The notes below the pieces were generated by a model. The model was not told the DNA's origin. It worked only from the letters and a program-made list of their open reading frames with translations, and searched no databases. Below, piece by piece: positions 1 through 7,670 of a DNA stretch of 22,780 nucleotides (the first letter of the stretch is position 1; each line of letters starts with the position of its first letter). A program made the position numbers and the translations under genes. This stretch comes from Christensenella sp. UBA4651. Its GTDB lineage: Bacteria > Bacillota > Clostridia > Christensenellales > UBA1242. The stretch spans positions 7,994 to 30,773 of the forward strand of contig DHMD01000030.1 in assembly GCA_002405615.1 (NCBI GenBank), given 5' to 3'.

Positions 1-917
1 ACACCAGCGTTGTAACAATTCTCAATAATACGGTCAACACTGTTATCAACAGCAGAACCAGCCAAACCACCGACATAGCCTGCCTCGATATTGGTTGCCA
101 CATCGTATTCCGAGTTTACAACTTCACCTAGATATCTATCCAAATCACGCACAGTACCTGCAAAGTAACTATCCTTGATAGCGGCACATTGTTCCATAGA
201 ACCAATCAAACCGCCGACATAATCGCTACCCTCAACATAACCTGTGTTGTAGCACTCACTAACCTTTACCAAAGCATTGCCTTTAGCGGTATCGCCCTCT
301 GCACGACCAATCAAGCCACCAGTGTATGTACCATTGGTTTTGATTAAAGTGTCTTTTAGACCCAAGTTCTTGATTTCGGCTGGTGTAGTACCGTTATATT
401 TGACATAGCCAAATAGACCACGATATGTATCAATTTGCTCAGCCTCTGCACCCTCATCAACTGTGGTAGTACCATCTACAAATTCTCTATCAATAATAGT
501 TAAACCGTAGATTGAGTAGCCGTTACCATTGAACACACCCATAAATGGGCGCTCGGCAGTACCGATAGCCTCCCAAAAGGCGTAACCCGACAAATCAAGG
601 TATGCGTTCAATTGATAACTAGCAGAAGCATACAAATTATATGCCTCCTCCGTACCAGAGTTTATAAAGTACGCCAAAGCACGCAAATCATCAACATTAT
701 TGACTTGGTATACGCCGTCTACCATTGGTAGATATGTGCCTTGCTCAGTTGTGAAACCATCTAGCGACATTGTATAATTTGTGGAATCATCAGCAAATGC
801 ACGCTTCTCACTCTGCACTACCCCGCCAAAAAACAGGAAAGAGCACAATATTGTGAGAAACAACCCAGCACCAAAGAACAGTGCAAATTTGCCCGTATTC
901 TTGGAATACAATTTCAT
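1..917 (-). CDS. GLUG-repeat exported surface protein, N-terminal part (3' end beyond window)
   Basis: The frame is open from an ATG at 917 to the left window edge, giving 305 codons plus 2 bases, so the C-terminus is missing. An AGGGGG ribosome site lies 5 bases before the ATG. Residues 1-10 are basic, about 11-34 are hydrophobic, and an AFA-DD sequence follows near residue 42, so this looks like a cleavable signal peptide for export. Later, an NGNGYSI motif and repeated YxGGLIG / YVGGLAG units (about residues 125-305) match GLUG motifs, which form beta-helical repeats in adhesin-like surface proteins. It starts 24 bases after the PHP gene and probably shares its transcript with the 1495-residue protein, which has the same GLUG fold. 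The ligand is unknown. Confidence in export and GLUG repeats is high; a role in adhesion is inference. Confidence 0.85.
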   Translation of the reverse strand, partial: MKLYSKNTGKFALFFGAGLFLTILCSFLFFGGVVQSEKRAFADDSTNYTMSLDGFTTEQGTYLPMVDGVYQVNNVDDLRALAYFINSGTEEAYNLYASASYQLNAYLDLSGYAFWEAIGTAERPFMGVFNGNGYSIYGLTIIDREFVDGTTTVDEGAEAEQIDTYRGLFGYVKYNGTTPAEIKNLGLKDTLIKTNGTYTGGLIGRAEGDTAKGNALVKVSECYNTGYVEGSDYVGGLIGSMEQCAAIKDSYFAGTVRDLDRYLGEVVNSEYDVATNIEAGYVGGLAGSAVDNSVDRIIENCYNAG

Positions 918-941
918 ATTTTCCCCCTATTTTTACCTATA

Positions 942-1856
942 CTATTTCTTTATAGGAAATTTTATCTCCAAATCGGCATTTTGGACATAGCCCAAGTACT
1001 CAGGAGCGAAACGCTTGCCATTAATCTTGAACCCGTCCCCGTGAAAGTCCGAGCCACCAGTTTTGAGCAAATGTTGAGTATCACAATAATCAGACATCCA
1101 CTTGCACTCGGCAAGACTAAACTTCTTGTGGATACACTCAAACCCGTCCAAAATATCTAGGCTTGTCAATTCCTTTACTAACCCCTTGACATTCGGTTCA
1201 CCATAGACCTTGAAAGCGTGAGCGAATATTGCATACCCTCCCGCCTCGTGAATCTTTTGGCAAACTTCCTCGATAGACGGAGTATCCTTGATGAGTTCGT
1301 AGCAATGGAATATTGCCCCAGGTTTGACTACATGGTCGCGGTAGAAATTATCCGTCTTGTCAATATTGTACTTTTGGTATAACTTTTGGTTCTCAGGATA
1401 GTTCGCCAAATCGTGAAAGAACGTCTTGTGCGCCGTCCTATACACTGGGTCGAATTGTAACCCCTCGGTAAACTTGAACCCGAGACGGGCACCGATTTCT
1501 TTCAGCGCCTCCAACCTCTTTTCTTCCAAGGCGAACTGATACTCGTAATTGAGTACTGGGTATTGCGCCAAGGTATCCAAGTCAAAGTCGTATGCCAACA
1601 CCTCATATTTTTTGCCTTGGTAAGTGCAGGCAATTTCACAGCCGTTTACAATTCTGCCGCAAAATCCGCCGTTCCCTTTGAGGTCGCGAACCTCATAATT
1701 CGCCTCCAAGTTATCGTGGTCGGTAAATGCAATCACATCTAGCCCACGATTTTCCACAAAACGCAACAATTCGGGAACAGAATACATTCCGTCCGAATAC
1801 TGCGTGTGGATATGCATATCAATTAATTGTCCATTTCTATATAATTTGTTGAACAT
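942..1856 (-). CDS. PHP-domain metal-dependent phosphoesterase
   Basis: This 304-residue protein shows the PHP fold signatures in order: DMHIHTQYSDG (His15, His17, Asp22), FTDHDN (residues 44-49), an NGCEIA glutamate near residue 74, an FAHAFKVYG histidine, and a C-terminal GGSDFHG with the last Asp/His metal ligands. The full ligand set suggests an active enzyme binding two or three metals. Length and layout resemble the YciV/TrpH branch (about 290 residues), which includes RNase AM and other nucleotide phosphoesterases. The substrate here cannot be told from sequence. There is no signal peptide, so it is cytoplasmic. An AGGGGAG ribosome site precedes the ATG. The gene sits 21 bases after the 1495-residue surface protein and 24 bases before the GLUG protein, an odd place for a housekeeping nuclease. 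Confidence 0.88.
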   Translation of the reverse strand: MFNKLYRNGQLIDMHIHTQYSDGMYSVPELLRFVENRGLDVIAFTDHDNLEANYEVRDLKGNGGFCGRIVNGCEIACTYQGKKYEVLAYDFDLDTLAQYPVLNYEYQFALEEKRLEALKEIGARLGFKFTEGLQFDPVYRTAHKTFFHDLANYPENQKLYQKYNIDKTDNFYRDHVVKPGAIFHCYELIKDTPSIEEVCQKIHEAGGYAIFAHAFKVYGEPNVKGLVKELTSLDILDGFECIHKKFSLAECKWMSDYCDTQHLLKTGGSDFHGDGFKINGKRFAPEYLGYVQNADLEIKFPIKK

Positions 1857-1877
1857 TGACTTTTTCTCCCCTATTTA

Positions 1878-4800
1878 TTATCCAAAGATATCTGATGCAA
1901 ACACACTACCGTTACTCAAATCTTGTTTCAGTGTTACTGAAATTTCTGATGTTGTAGCGATTGTAATCACATTGTTTGTCGTACCTGAAATTGTACCATT
2001 TACATAAACTGGCACGATTGCAGAAACGGTATAACCACCACCGAGTACGCAGTCAGCATAGATATCAGCCTGACCTTTTGTCGCCAAAATTACGATATTA
2101 GGATTGGTAGCAACATTTGATTTCAATACAACCAAGACTTTGTTTGCCGTAGTAGCAGAACTAGCAGCATCATTCAATGTGATTTTGACTTTTTGCAGAG
2201 TAATATAGTTGAATGTTACAGTGATGTCGTCATAGTCATCGTTACATACCTTGCTCCACTCCTGTGCAATGTCTGTAATTGTAGAGATAATAGTAGTACC
2301 ACTCTTGACTGTGATTGACCTCAACTCGTGCTTTTGAGCAGTGTTTGTGCTGTCTGCTTGCAAAATAGCATATCCCGAAATCGAAGCAGTACTACCATAG
2401 TTTACATAGATGGATTTGCCAGTAGCTGTAGCCACTGCACCACCGATTTTAAATGTGTAGTTACTGTTTACTGTAACAGCTTCGCCAGAAGTTAAGTCAG
2501 AATCTGCGGCTGTAATTTTGTATGTACGAACCTCGTAGTTGATTGTGATAGAAATGTTATCACTCAGAGTAAATGTAGCAGTACTGCTAGAACCCCAAGT
2601 AGTTCCCATTGATTTTGTCAAAGCCATAGATGACGGAGTTGCCATAATACTCGTTACCTTGTATCCAGCACCTGGGTTCGCCGTCAAAGTGTGAACGTTA
2701 TTCAAAGTACCTTGTCCAGATACTGATTTGTTTGCAGTTGTATCTTGGATAGTATATGCTTTTGCGTGAGTAAGAGTCGTAGAAGTACCAGTTGATGTTT
2801 TACCTGTCCAAACTTCTTTTACAGTGATTGTACGCACAATACTGATAAAGTTTACCGTTACTGTAATATTGTAATTATTGTACACAGCGGTCGCACCAAT
2901 CTTTGATAACAATGTAGCAACAGTCTGTGTAGAACCTAGTCCCTCAAACACATTGTTTGATGTTTGAGCAACGTAACCACTTGATGGTCTAGTTGCTGTT
3001 TTGATGCTACCAGATTTACCGTTATAACTTGCAGCCACACTGCTCAAAACATACTTGTCAGCGGCGTTTGTAACCTTTGCTGCACTCAAACTTGCACTAA
3101 TAGTAATTTCTGAATAACTGGTGGGGTTGAACGTAAACACGCCCGAACTAGCAGCACCATCCAAAGTAGCAGTAAATGTAATGTTAAACTTGTTAGCCAA
3201 AGAGTAAACCACATTATAAGTTGCACTAGAAGTTGCAGTAATGCTCGTCCTCAACAAGCCCACAGAACCAACAGCAGTAGGAGTAACAGTGTTACCACTG
3301 AACGAACTATACATGTAACCAGTCGCAAATGACGGCAAAATGTATACATATACTGTTGTACCATATAGCACGCTCAAAGGATAAGTATCTTTGCTAACTG
3401 TTGTCAAAGTACTAGAAGTACTCAATACAACGATACCAGCAGCGGCAGTTTCGGTACTACCTACCAACTCTTTGATGTTGATTGTTTTGGTAGCCAAGCT
3501 AAAATTAGCCTTTAATGTAAGGTCGATTACAGCGTTAGCTTGTGTAGACGCAACTTTGATTGCAGAAGCGGTCGCCGTAGTCGCTTTGGTAATTTCGGTT
3601 GAACCATTCAACAATTGCCAAGAAGTAAAGTCAAAATAATTTGAATAACTACTCTCTGCCGTTACAACCGATGCAGCGATTGTGCCATCATATTTCATTT
3701 CAGCAACTTTTGTTGAATCGCTAGATTTTACGGTTTTGCTAGGATTGCTGATAACCATTTGAGTTACCATACTAGGAGCATCGCTAGCAGTAGGAACATT
3801 ATTTGTAATTGTTACCTTGTAATAGCGGTCAAACACAGGTCTAATAGTATATGTGTCTTTCGCTACATACACACTACTGTGTCCAACTGTAACCTCGTAT
3901 GTTCCGCTCGTACTAGATGTTACGAATGAGCCAGCAGAACCAGCACTAACCGCAGTCCAAGTACTAGCATCGCCAGAACCTGTTAGCCCAGAAAATTTCC
4001 AGTAGCGTCCGCTAGGCGAACCGATTTTTAGAGTTGCAATTGTGCCAGCAGGATACCAGTTCGTCTCGAATGCTGTTGTGGACATTGTACAACTAAATTC
4101 AGAGGCCGCATATGTTGCTGAGTCAGAAAACCCATTGAATACTGGGGTTGTCTTGAAGTAGTAAAGTTTCTCAAATACTGCCTCCAAGTTGTACGAGTCG
4201 TCAGCAGTTACCTGAATAGAGAATATTTTGTAATTTCCACTCGTTGTAGCAGAACCAGCAGCAGCATATGTTACGCCAGTTGATACAATATTATCACCCA
4301 CAGAACTCTTGAACAAATTCCAAGAGGTCAATTTGTAGTGGTTTGTTCCAGTAAAACTAGCTTGCGCACTAACTGTAACTTTGGTACTAGAACTTGCAGC
4401 AACAGTGAGTGTAGCAGTACTACCATAAGTGCCACCATTTACCGATACCTTGTTTACGCCATCATTAGCACGCACGTTGATTGTAACTTTTTTGATAAAT
4501 ACCTTCAACATAGGCAAGCGGTCATTTTCTGTTGTACTAATTGTCCAAGGGCTACCGCCAAATACCCAATCAGTCGTGTTCATTGCGGTAGGTTTGGTAA
4601 TTCCACTAGAAGTCTTTTTACCTTGCATATCAGTATAACTTGCACCAGCGACATTTGATACAGAAACACCAGCCGGAGCATTTGCACTGTTAAATACCGA
4701 CTTACCAGAGAAAGTACCACTTTGGTTTTTACCCACAATACCGCCGATATTTGAACCATTTCCTGTTACGGCACCGACATTATAACAGGTTGTGATAGTA

Positions 4801-6365
4801 GAACCTGCGTTGTTACCGATAATACCACCGACATAGTCGATACCAGAAATACCATTTTTGTTGTAGCAGTTTTTGATTGTAGAAGTACTGGTACTCTTGC
4901 CTACGATACCACCTACATAACTACCACCCGAGATACCACATTCACTGTAACAACTCTCAACCGTAGCACTATTTGCCAAAATACCAACAATACTACCTAC
5001 ATTGTCGTTTGTTGTGTACCAAGATGAGTCTACAACTGCCACATTCTTTACATTAGCAGCACTACCTGATACATAGCCAAACAAACCTACAAAACCCGAA
5101 CCAGCACTACACAAGTTACTAATCTTATAACCATTACCGTTGAACACACCACTGAATACAAAACCACTGCGTCCAATAGGACTCCAAATAGTAAACACAC
5201 TCATATCGACATCAGCATTCAAGTTAAAAGTGCAACCAGACATATCGTGTCCAAGGTTTACAGCTTGTGCAAGTTTGCTCAACAATAGCTGCGCATATGT
5301 ATAAGTTACGCCATTTACTGTGGTAGAACCAGTCTTTGGAGTAAATGTCGTACCAGAAGTTTCGGTCGTGTACTTGTGTAATTCTGTCGCAAAACTTGGG
5401 TAAGAACTAGCGAGCAAAGAACTGTTTTGGTAAGTCGTGTCAGCAGCATTGAGCAACACTCCACCTTCAACCTCAGGCATAACCATATTGAAGCATGGAC
5501 GGATAGCATACACTCCGCTCACATTACCAGAAGTGATTACACCGTTTTTGAGCACATTTACGCCATTACCAGAGGTAGAACGCAACAGAGCATCATCTAC
5601 TTTTAGGCGGCTATCATTACTCAAATTCCATAGTCCTGAATTTACTGAAAAACCGTCATTTTTGATAGTTTTGAAGCTGTTTACTCTCGCCTTTGGAGAT
5701 TTTTCTGTGATACCAAAACCGCCGACTTCGTACGCACTTGGCAACCAAATTTTGTCATTTGCGATACCATCACAGTTCTCAATTTCCTCACCCGAAACTG
5801 TTTCCAGAGGGATTGCCTGAGCGCCATTAATTTGATAATACAACTCGTTCGAACCAAAAGGCACAATCATATTTTCAAAGCCAGAAAAGCCAATTTTTTG
5901 CACCAATTCTGCGTAAAACTCGTTGTTTAAGTACTCTCTAATAGCACTATCTCTGTACGAAACACTAGCGTTGTCAAAACTTAAATATGCTACTGGCTCA
6001 TTTGCGTACAAGGTTACAATTCCGTTTTGTTTGTACACTACTGACCAAGAATACCCACCTAGCGAAATCACCCTAGAAGCGATTACTCCACCAGCATTAC
6101 CGAGAGCGATATTATCACCTGAGTTAGATAAAGACTGATACAATCTCAACGCAATTGTATCATTCCAACCATTGTTACTCAATAGAGAACTGGTATCCAA
6201 CTTCTCGGTTTTTATATTATTTTCTGGCAAAACAGCCAATTCCGTCTTTTTATTGAGACACAAGCCGAGAACTAGCGCAACCGCACCGAAAAGAGTAATT
6301 ACCATAAAGAGGGCAATTTTTAGCCCTCTCGTACTAGCCTTACTGCTTGATTGATTTGTACTCAT
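1878..6365 (-). CDS. Large membrane-anchored surface protein: DUF6273-like, GLUG and beta-repeat domains
   Basis: This is a 1495-residue protein. Residues 1-14 are polar and basic, and about 15-37 form one hydrophobic segment acting as an N-terminal anchor with no obvious cleavage site. About residues 98-300 resemble DUF6273-type domains of Clostridia, with WSVVYKQNG near the start, a KIWLPSAYEVGG block and a YAIRPCFNM end. About 330-625 carry an NGNGYKI motif and five GLUG-like units. About 628-1495 are roughly eight Ser/Thr-rich beta units of 100-120 residues, resembling divergent InlB-type B repeats. No LPXTG signal or C-terminal hydrophobic tail is present; the protein ends in ASDIFG. A GGGGGA ribosome site precedes the ATG and a promoter candidate lies at 6431-6460. 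It heads the three-gene surface cluster. It is probably an extracellular adhesin or matrix protein, but function is inferred only from architecture. Confidence 0.85.
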   Translation of the reverse strand: MSTNQSSSKASTRGLKIALFMVITLFGAVALVLGLCLNKKTELAVLPENNIKTEKLDTSSLLSNNGWNDTIALRLYQSLSNSGDNIALGNAGGVIASRVISLGGYSWSVVYKQNGIVTLYANEPVAYLSFDNASVSYRDSAIREYLNNEFYAELVQKIGFSGFENMIVPFGSNELYYQINGAQAIPLETVSGEEIENCDGIANDKIWLPSAYEVGGFGITEKSPKARVNSFKTIKNDGFSVNSGLWNLSNDSRLKVDDALLRSTSGNGVNVLKNGVITSGNVSGVYAIRPCFNMVMPEVEGGVLLNAADTTYQNSSLLASSYPSFATELHKYTTETSGTTFTPKTGSTTVNGVTYTYAQLLLSKLAQAVNLGHDMSGCTFNLNADVDMSVFTIWSPIGRSGFVFSGVFNGNGYKISNLCSAGSGFVGLFGYVSGSAANVKNVAVVDSSWYTTNDNVGSIVGILANSATVESCYSECGISGGSYVGGIVGKSTSTSTIKNCYNKNGISGIDYVGGIIGNNAGSTITTCYNVGAVTGNGSNIGGIVGKNQSGTFSGKSVFNSANAPAGVSVSNVAGASYTDMQGKKTSSGITKPTAMNTTDWVFGGSPWTISTTENDRLPMLKVFIKKVTINVRANDGVNKVSVNGGTYGSTATLTVAASSSTKVTVSAQASFTGTNHYKLTSWNLFKSSVGDNIVSTGVTYAAAGSATTSGNYKIFSIQVTADDSYNLEAVFEKLYYFKTTPVFNGFSDSATYAASEFSCTMSTTAFETNWYPAGTIATLKIGSPSGRYWKFSGLTGSGDASTWTAVSAGSAGSFVTSSTSGTYEVTVGHSSVYVAKDTYTIRPVFDRYYKVTITNNVPTASDAPSMVTQMVISNPSKTVKSSDSTKVAEMKYDGTIAASVVTAESSYSNYFDFTSWQLLNGSTEITKATTATASAIKVASTQANAVIDLTLKANFSLATKTINIKELVGSTETAAAGIVVLSTSSTLTTVSKDTYPLSVLYGTTVYVYILPSFATGYMYSSFSGNTVTPTAVGSVGLLRTSITATSSATYNVVYSLANKFNITFTATLDGAASSGVFTFNPTSYSEITISASLSAAKVTNAADKYVLSSVAASYNGKSGSIKTATRPSSGYVAQTSNNVFEGLGSTQTVATLLSKIGATAVYNNYNITVTVNFISIVRTITVKEVWTGKTSTGTSTTLTHAKAYTIQDTTANKSVSGQGTLNNVHTLTANPGAGYKVTSIMATPSSMALTKSMGTTWGSSSTATFTLSDNISITINYEVRTYKITAADSDLTSGEAVTVNSNYTFKIGGAVATATGKSIYVNYGSTASISGYAILQADSTNTAQKHELRSITVKSGTTIISTITDIAQEWSKVCNDDYDDITVTFNYITLQKVKITLNDAASSATTANKVLVVLKSNVATNPNIVILATKGQADIYADCVLGGGYTVSAIVPVYVNGTISGTTNNVITIATTSEISVTLKQDLSNGSVFASDIFG
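1881..4480 (-). repeat. About eight tandem beta-repeat units in the large surface protein
   Basis: The C-terminal 58% of the protein is built of diverged units of about 100-120 residues. Each ends in a strand of the type [YD]x[IL]x[AV]x[FY], followed at once by the first strand of the next unit. Unit ends fall near residues 723 (YNLEAVF), 838 (TIRPVF), 948 (DLTLKANF), 1048 (YNVVYSL), 1167 (NITVTVNF), 1270 (ISITINY), 1380 (DITVTFNY) and 1478 (ISVTLKQ). The periodicity is visible at protein level only; the DNA is diverged, so this is not a recent expansion. Boundaries are approximate. Confidence 0.7.
4700..5100 (-). repeat. GLUG-motif repeats in the large surface protein
   Basis: Five units are visible in order: FVGLFGYVSG, NVGSIVGIL, YVGGIVGKS, YVGGIIGNN and NIGGIVGKN, spaced about 25-30 residues and often followed by a CYN or CYS triplet. 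They are typical GLUG beta-helix rungs. The same motif type occurs in the exported protein at 1-917, so the two surface genes share a module. Confidence 0.75.
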
Positions 6366-6430
6366 AAAAGTCCCCCATTTTGTTTTTTCATTTCAGTAAA
6401 AATCAAGCCCAAAATCTTTATATACAAATA

Positions 6431-6460
6431 ATTTTAGCATAAATAACACAGAAGATACAA
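6431..6460 (-). promoter_or_regulatory. Candidate sigma-A promoter for the surface-protein cluster
   Basis: On the minus strand a TTGTAT -35 (6455-6460) is separated by 18 bp from a TAAAAT -10 (6431-6436) preceded by TGC, an extended -10. It lies 66 bases before the start codon of the 1495-residue protein. The -35 is imperfect and the region is very AT-rich, so this is moderate evidence. Nothing else gene-like is seen in 6366-6546. Confidence 0.5.
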
Positions 6461-6546
6461 ACAAAAATCGACATTTTTTCAAAAAAATCTAATTTGTCTA
6501 TAATATTTTGTCATAAGTTCAAATAAAAATGCATAATTACGCAAAA

Positions 6547-7131
6547 TTATCTCGATTCATCGAGATAGGTCGCCAACAAGTCTGCCGTGTGGAGCAAAGG
6601 ACACAATTTGTACATATAAAACGCATCGCTTATCGAGAAACTGCCGCCTTTTGCACGCAAATCAAAGCCGCCCATATGCCAGTTGATAGCGAGCGCCTCC
6701 TCCCTAGTCAATCTAATGTAGGCATTGATAATGTAGACAGATTTTTCGCCATGCCCATAAGGCAGAGTATCCGCAACTGTATAGAAAGGCTGTTGTACCC
6801 ATTCCCCATCAACCTTTACATTGCGCATCTCCACCTTATATGTATTTGCTTTGCAAATATCGTGTAACAGAGCAGAAATAGTAATAGTTTCTAGCGAAAT
6901 GTGCTTCTCCCAGTCCTCTCCAAACTCCATTTTGACCAAATCAAGTAGTTTATGGTACACGTTCAAGCTGTGCTGACACAGCCCACCCTCAAATGCAGAA
7001 TGGAACTTGGTACTAGCAGGAGCAGTAAAAAAATCAGTAGTCTCTATCCACTCGATAAGTTTCTCTATTCCCTCACGCTTTACATTCTCTCTCATCAAGT
7101 TCAAAAATTCTTGTTTATTTTCTTCTAACAT
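6547..7131 (-). CDS. HD-domain phosphohydrolase
   Basis: This is a 194-residue soluble protein with a compact HD domain. Visible metal ligands are His54 in CQHSLNVY, His90-Asp91 in LLHDIC, His127 in GHGEKS and His152 in WHMGG, the order expected of HD-superfamily metal-dependent phosphohydrolases. These usually act on nucleotides or nucleic acids. The HSxFEGGLxxHS pattern recalls the HD part of YhaM-type 3'-5' exonucleases, but the nucleic-acid-binding domain is absent, so it is a stand-alone HD protein of unknown substrate. It has its own promoter (7158-7186), an AGAGGAT ribosome site and a terminator at its stop codon, so it is probably monocistronic. Confidence 0.85.
   Translation of the reverse strand: MLEENKQEFLNLMRENVKREGIEKLIEWIETTDFFTAPASTKFHSAFEGGLCQHSLNVYHKLLDLVKMEFGEDWEKHISLETITISALLHDICKANTYKVEMRNVKVDGEWVQQPFYTVADTLPYGHGEKSVYIINAYIRLTREEALAINWHMGGFDLRAKGGSFSISDAFYMYKLCPLLHTADLLATYLDESR
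6548..6567 (-). terminator. Intrinsic terminator overlapping the HD gene stop codon
   Basis: On the minus strand TATCTCGA-TGAA-TCGAGATA forms a perfect 8-bp stem with a 4-base loop, followed by ATTTTG. The TAA stop of the HD gene lies in and beside the 3' arm. The U tract is short (four), so termination may be partial. Confidence 0.5.
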
Positions 7132-7157
7132 AATATCCTCTTTCTAGTATATATTCT

Positions 7158-7186
7158 ATTTTACAAAATGCGACAAAATAAGTCAA
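7158..7186 (-). promoter_or_regulatory. Sigma-A promoter for the HD gene
   Basis: On the minus strand a TTGACT -35 (7181-7186) is separated by exactly 17 bp from a TAAAAT -10 (7158-7163). The start codon at 7131 follows 26 bases later with an AGAGGAT ribosome site between. Confidence 0.7.
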
Positions 7187-7292
7187 TCAAATCACAACAA
7201 TTAAAATTCGAAAGTTATATTTTACATACTAACATACGCAAAAATCTACACTACATAATATATAAGGAACAAAAGCCTTTTCCTTACAAAAC

Positions 7293-7320
7293 AAAAAAGC
7301 ACTCGCAAAATGCAAGCACT
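7293..7320 (-). terminator. Intrinsic terminator after the 69-residue orphan
   Basis: On the minus strand AGTGCTTGC-ATTTT-GCGAGTGCT folds into a 9-bp stem with three G-U wobbles and runs directly into six T (six in total with the last stem base). It lies 9 bases past the stop codon of the orphan gene at 7330. Confidence 0.7.
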
Positions 7321-7329
7321 CAAAATAAT

Positions 7330-7539
7330 TTAACGCTCCATAGACCTTTCTGCAGGCTTCTTCTCAACCGCAGCACTTCCCAAGTCGCCAACAGTAGTTT
7401 CCTTGTCAGCGATATGAACTCCTTTGCCGAATTCAGGAGCAAATGAAGCATATTTAGGCACGTAAATACCCAAAATGTTGTTGGTCGACTCATACTCCTT
7501 ACCATTAATAATTTCTCTAAACCTATTTGGATTTGACAT
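7330..7539 (-). CDS. Small protein of unknown function (69 residues)
   Basis: I do not recognise this protein. It is hydrophilic, has no Cys, no signal peptide and no membrane segment. Its centre (NNILGIYVPKYASFAPEFGKG) is mildly hydrophobic and aromatic, and the C-terminus is charged and probably disordered. The gene is real by its signals: a promoter (7568-7596), an AAAGGAGAGG ribosome site 6 bases before the ATG, and a terminator 9 bases after the stop. It is monocistronic and divergent from the aldehyde dehydrogenase gene. Such complete signals around a tiny ORF suggest substantial expression. Confidence 0.75.
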   Translation of the reverse strand: MSNPNRFREIINGKEYESTNNILGIYVPKYASFAPEFGKGVHIADKETTVGDLGSAAVEKKPAERSMER

Positions 7540-7567
7540 AATTATCCTCTCCTTTTAATCCGAGACA

Positions 7568-7596
7568 ATTCTAGCACAAGCCAGCAAAAATATCAA
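7568..7596 (-). promoter_or_regulatory. Sigma-A promoter for the 69-residue orphan
   Basis: On the minus strand a TTGATA -35 (7591-7596), a 17-bp spacer and a TAGAAT -10 (7568-7573) preceded by TGC (extended -10). It is divergent from the aldehyde dehydrogenase promoter, with only 28 bp between the two -35 boxes. Confidence 0.75.
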
Positions 7597-7624
7597 GCCA
7601 TTTGACAAAATTTGTTCAATATAA

Positions 7625-7653
7625 TTTACAAAAACGCAATTTTACATTATAAT
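7625..7653 (+). promoter_or_regulatory. Sigma-A promoter for the aldehyde dehydrogenase gene
   Basis: A TTTACA -35 (7625-7630), a 17-bp spacer and a perfect TATAAT -10 (7648-7653), followed 17 bases later by the start codon with a GAGGTG ribosome site. Confidence 0.75.
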
Positions 7654-7670
7654 AAGAGCGAGGTGAAAAT

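Noticed and set aside
781..990. 69-codon plus-strand ORF at the GLUG/PHP junction
   Set aside because: It is the antisense of a signal-peptide coding region and has no ribosome site.
5437..5820. 127-codon plus-strand ORF opposite the large surface protein
   Set aside because: Shadow of the repeat protein's codon usage; no promoter, ribosome site or recognisable motif.
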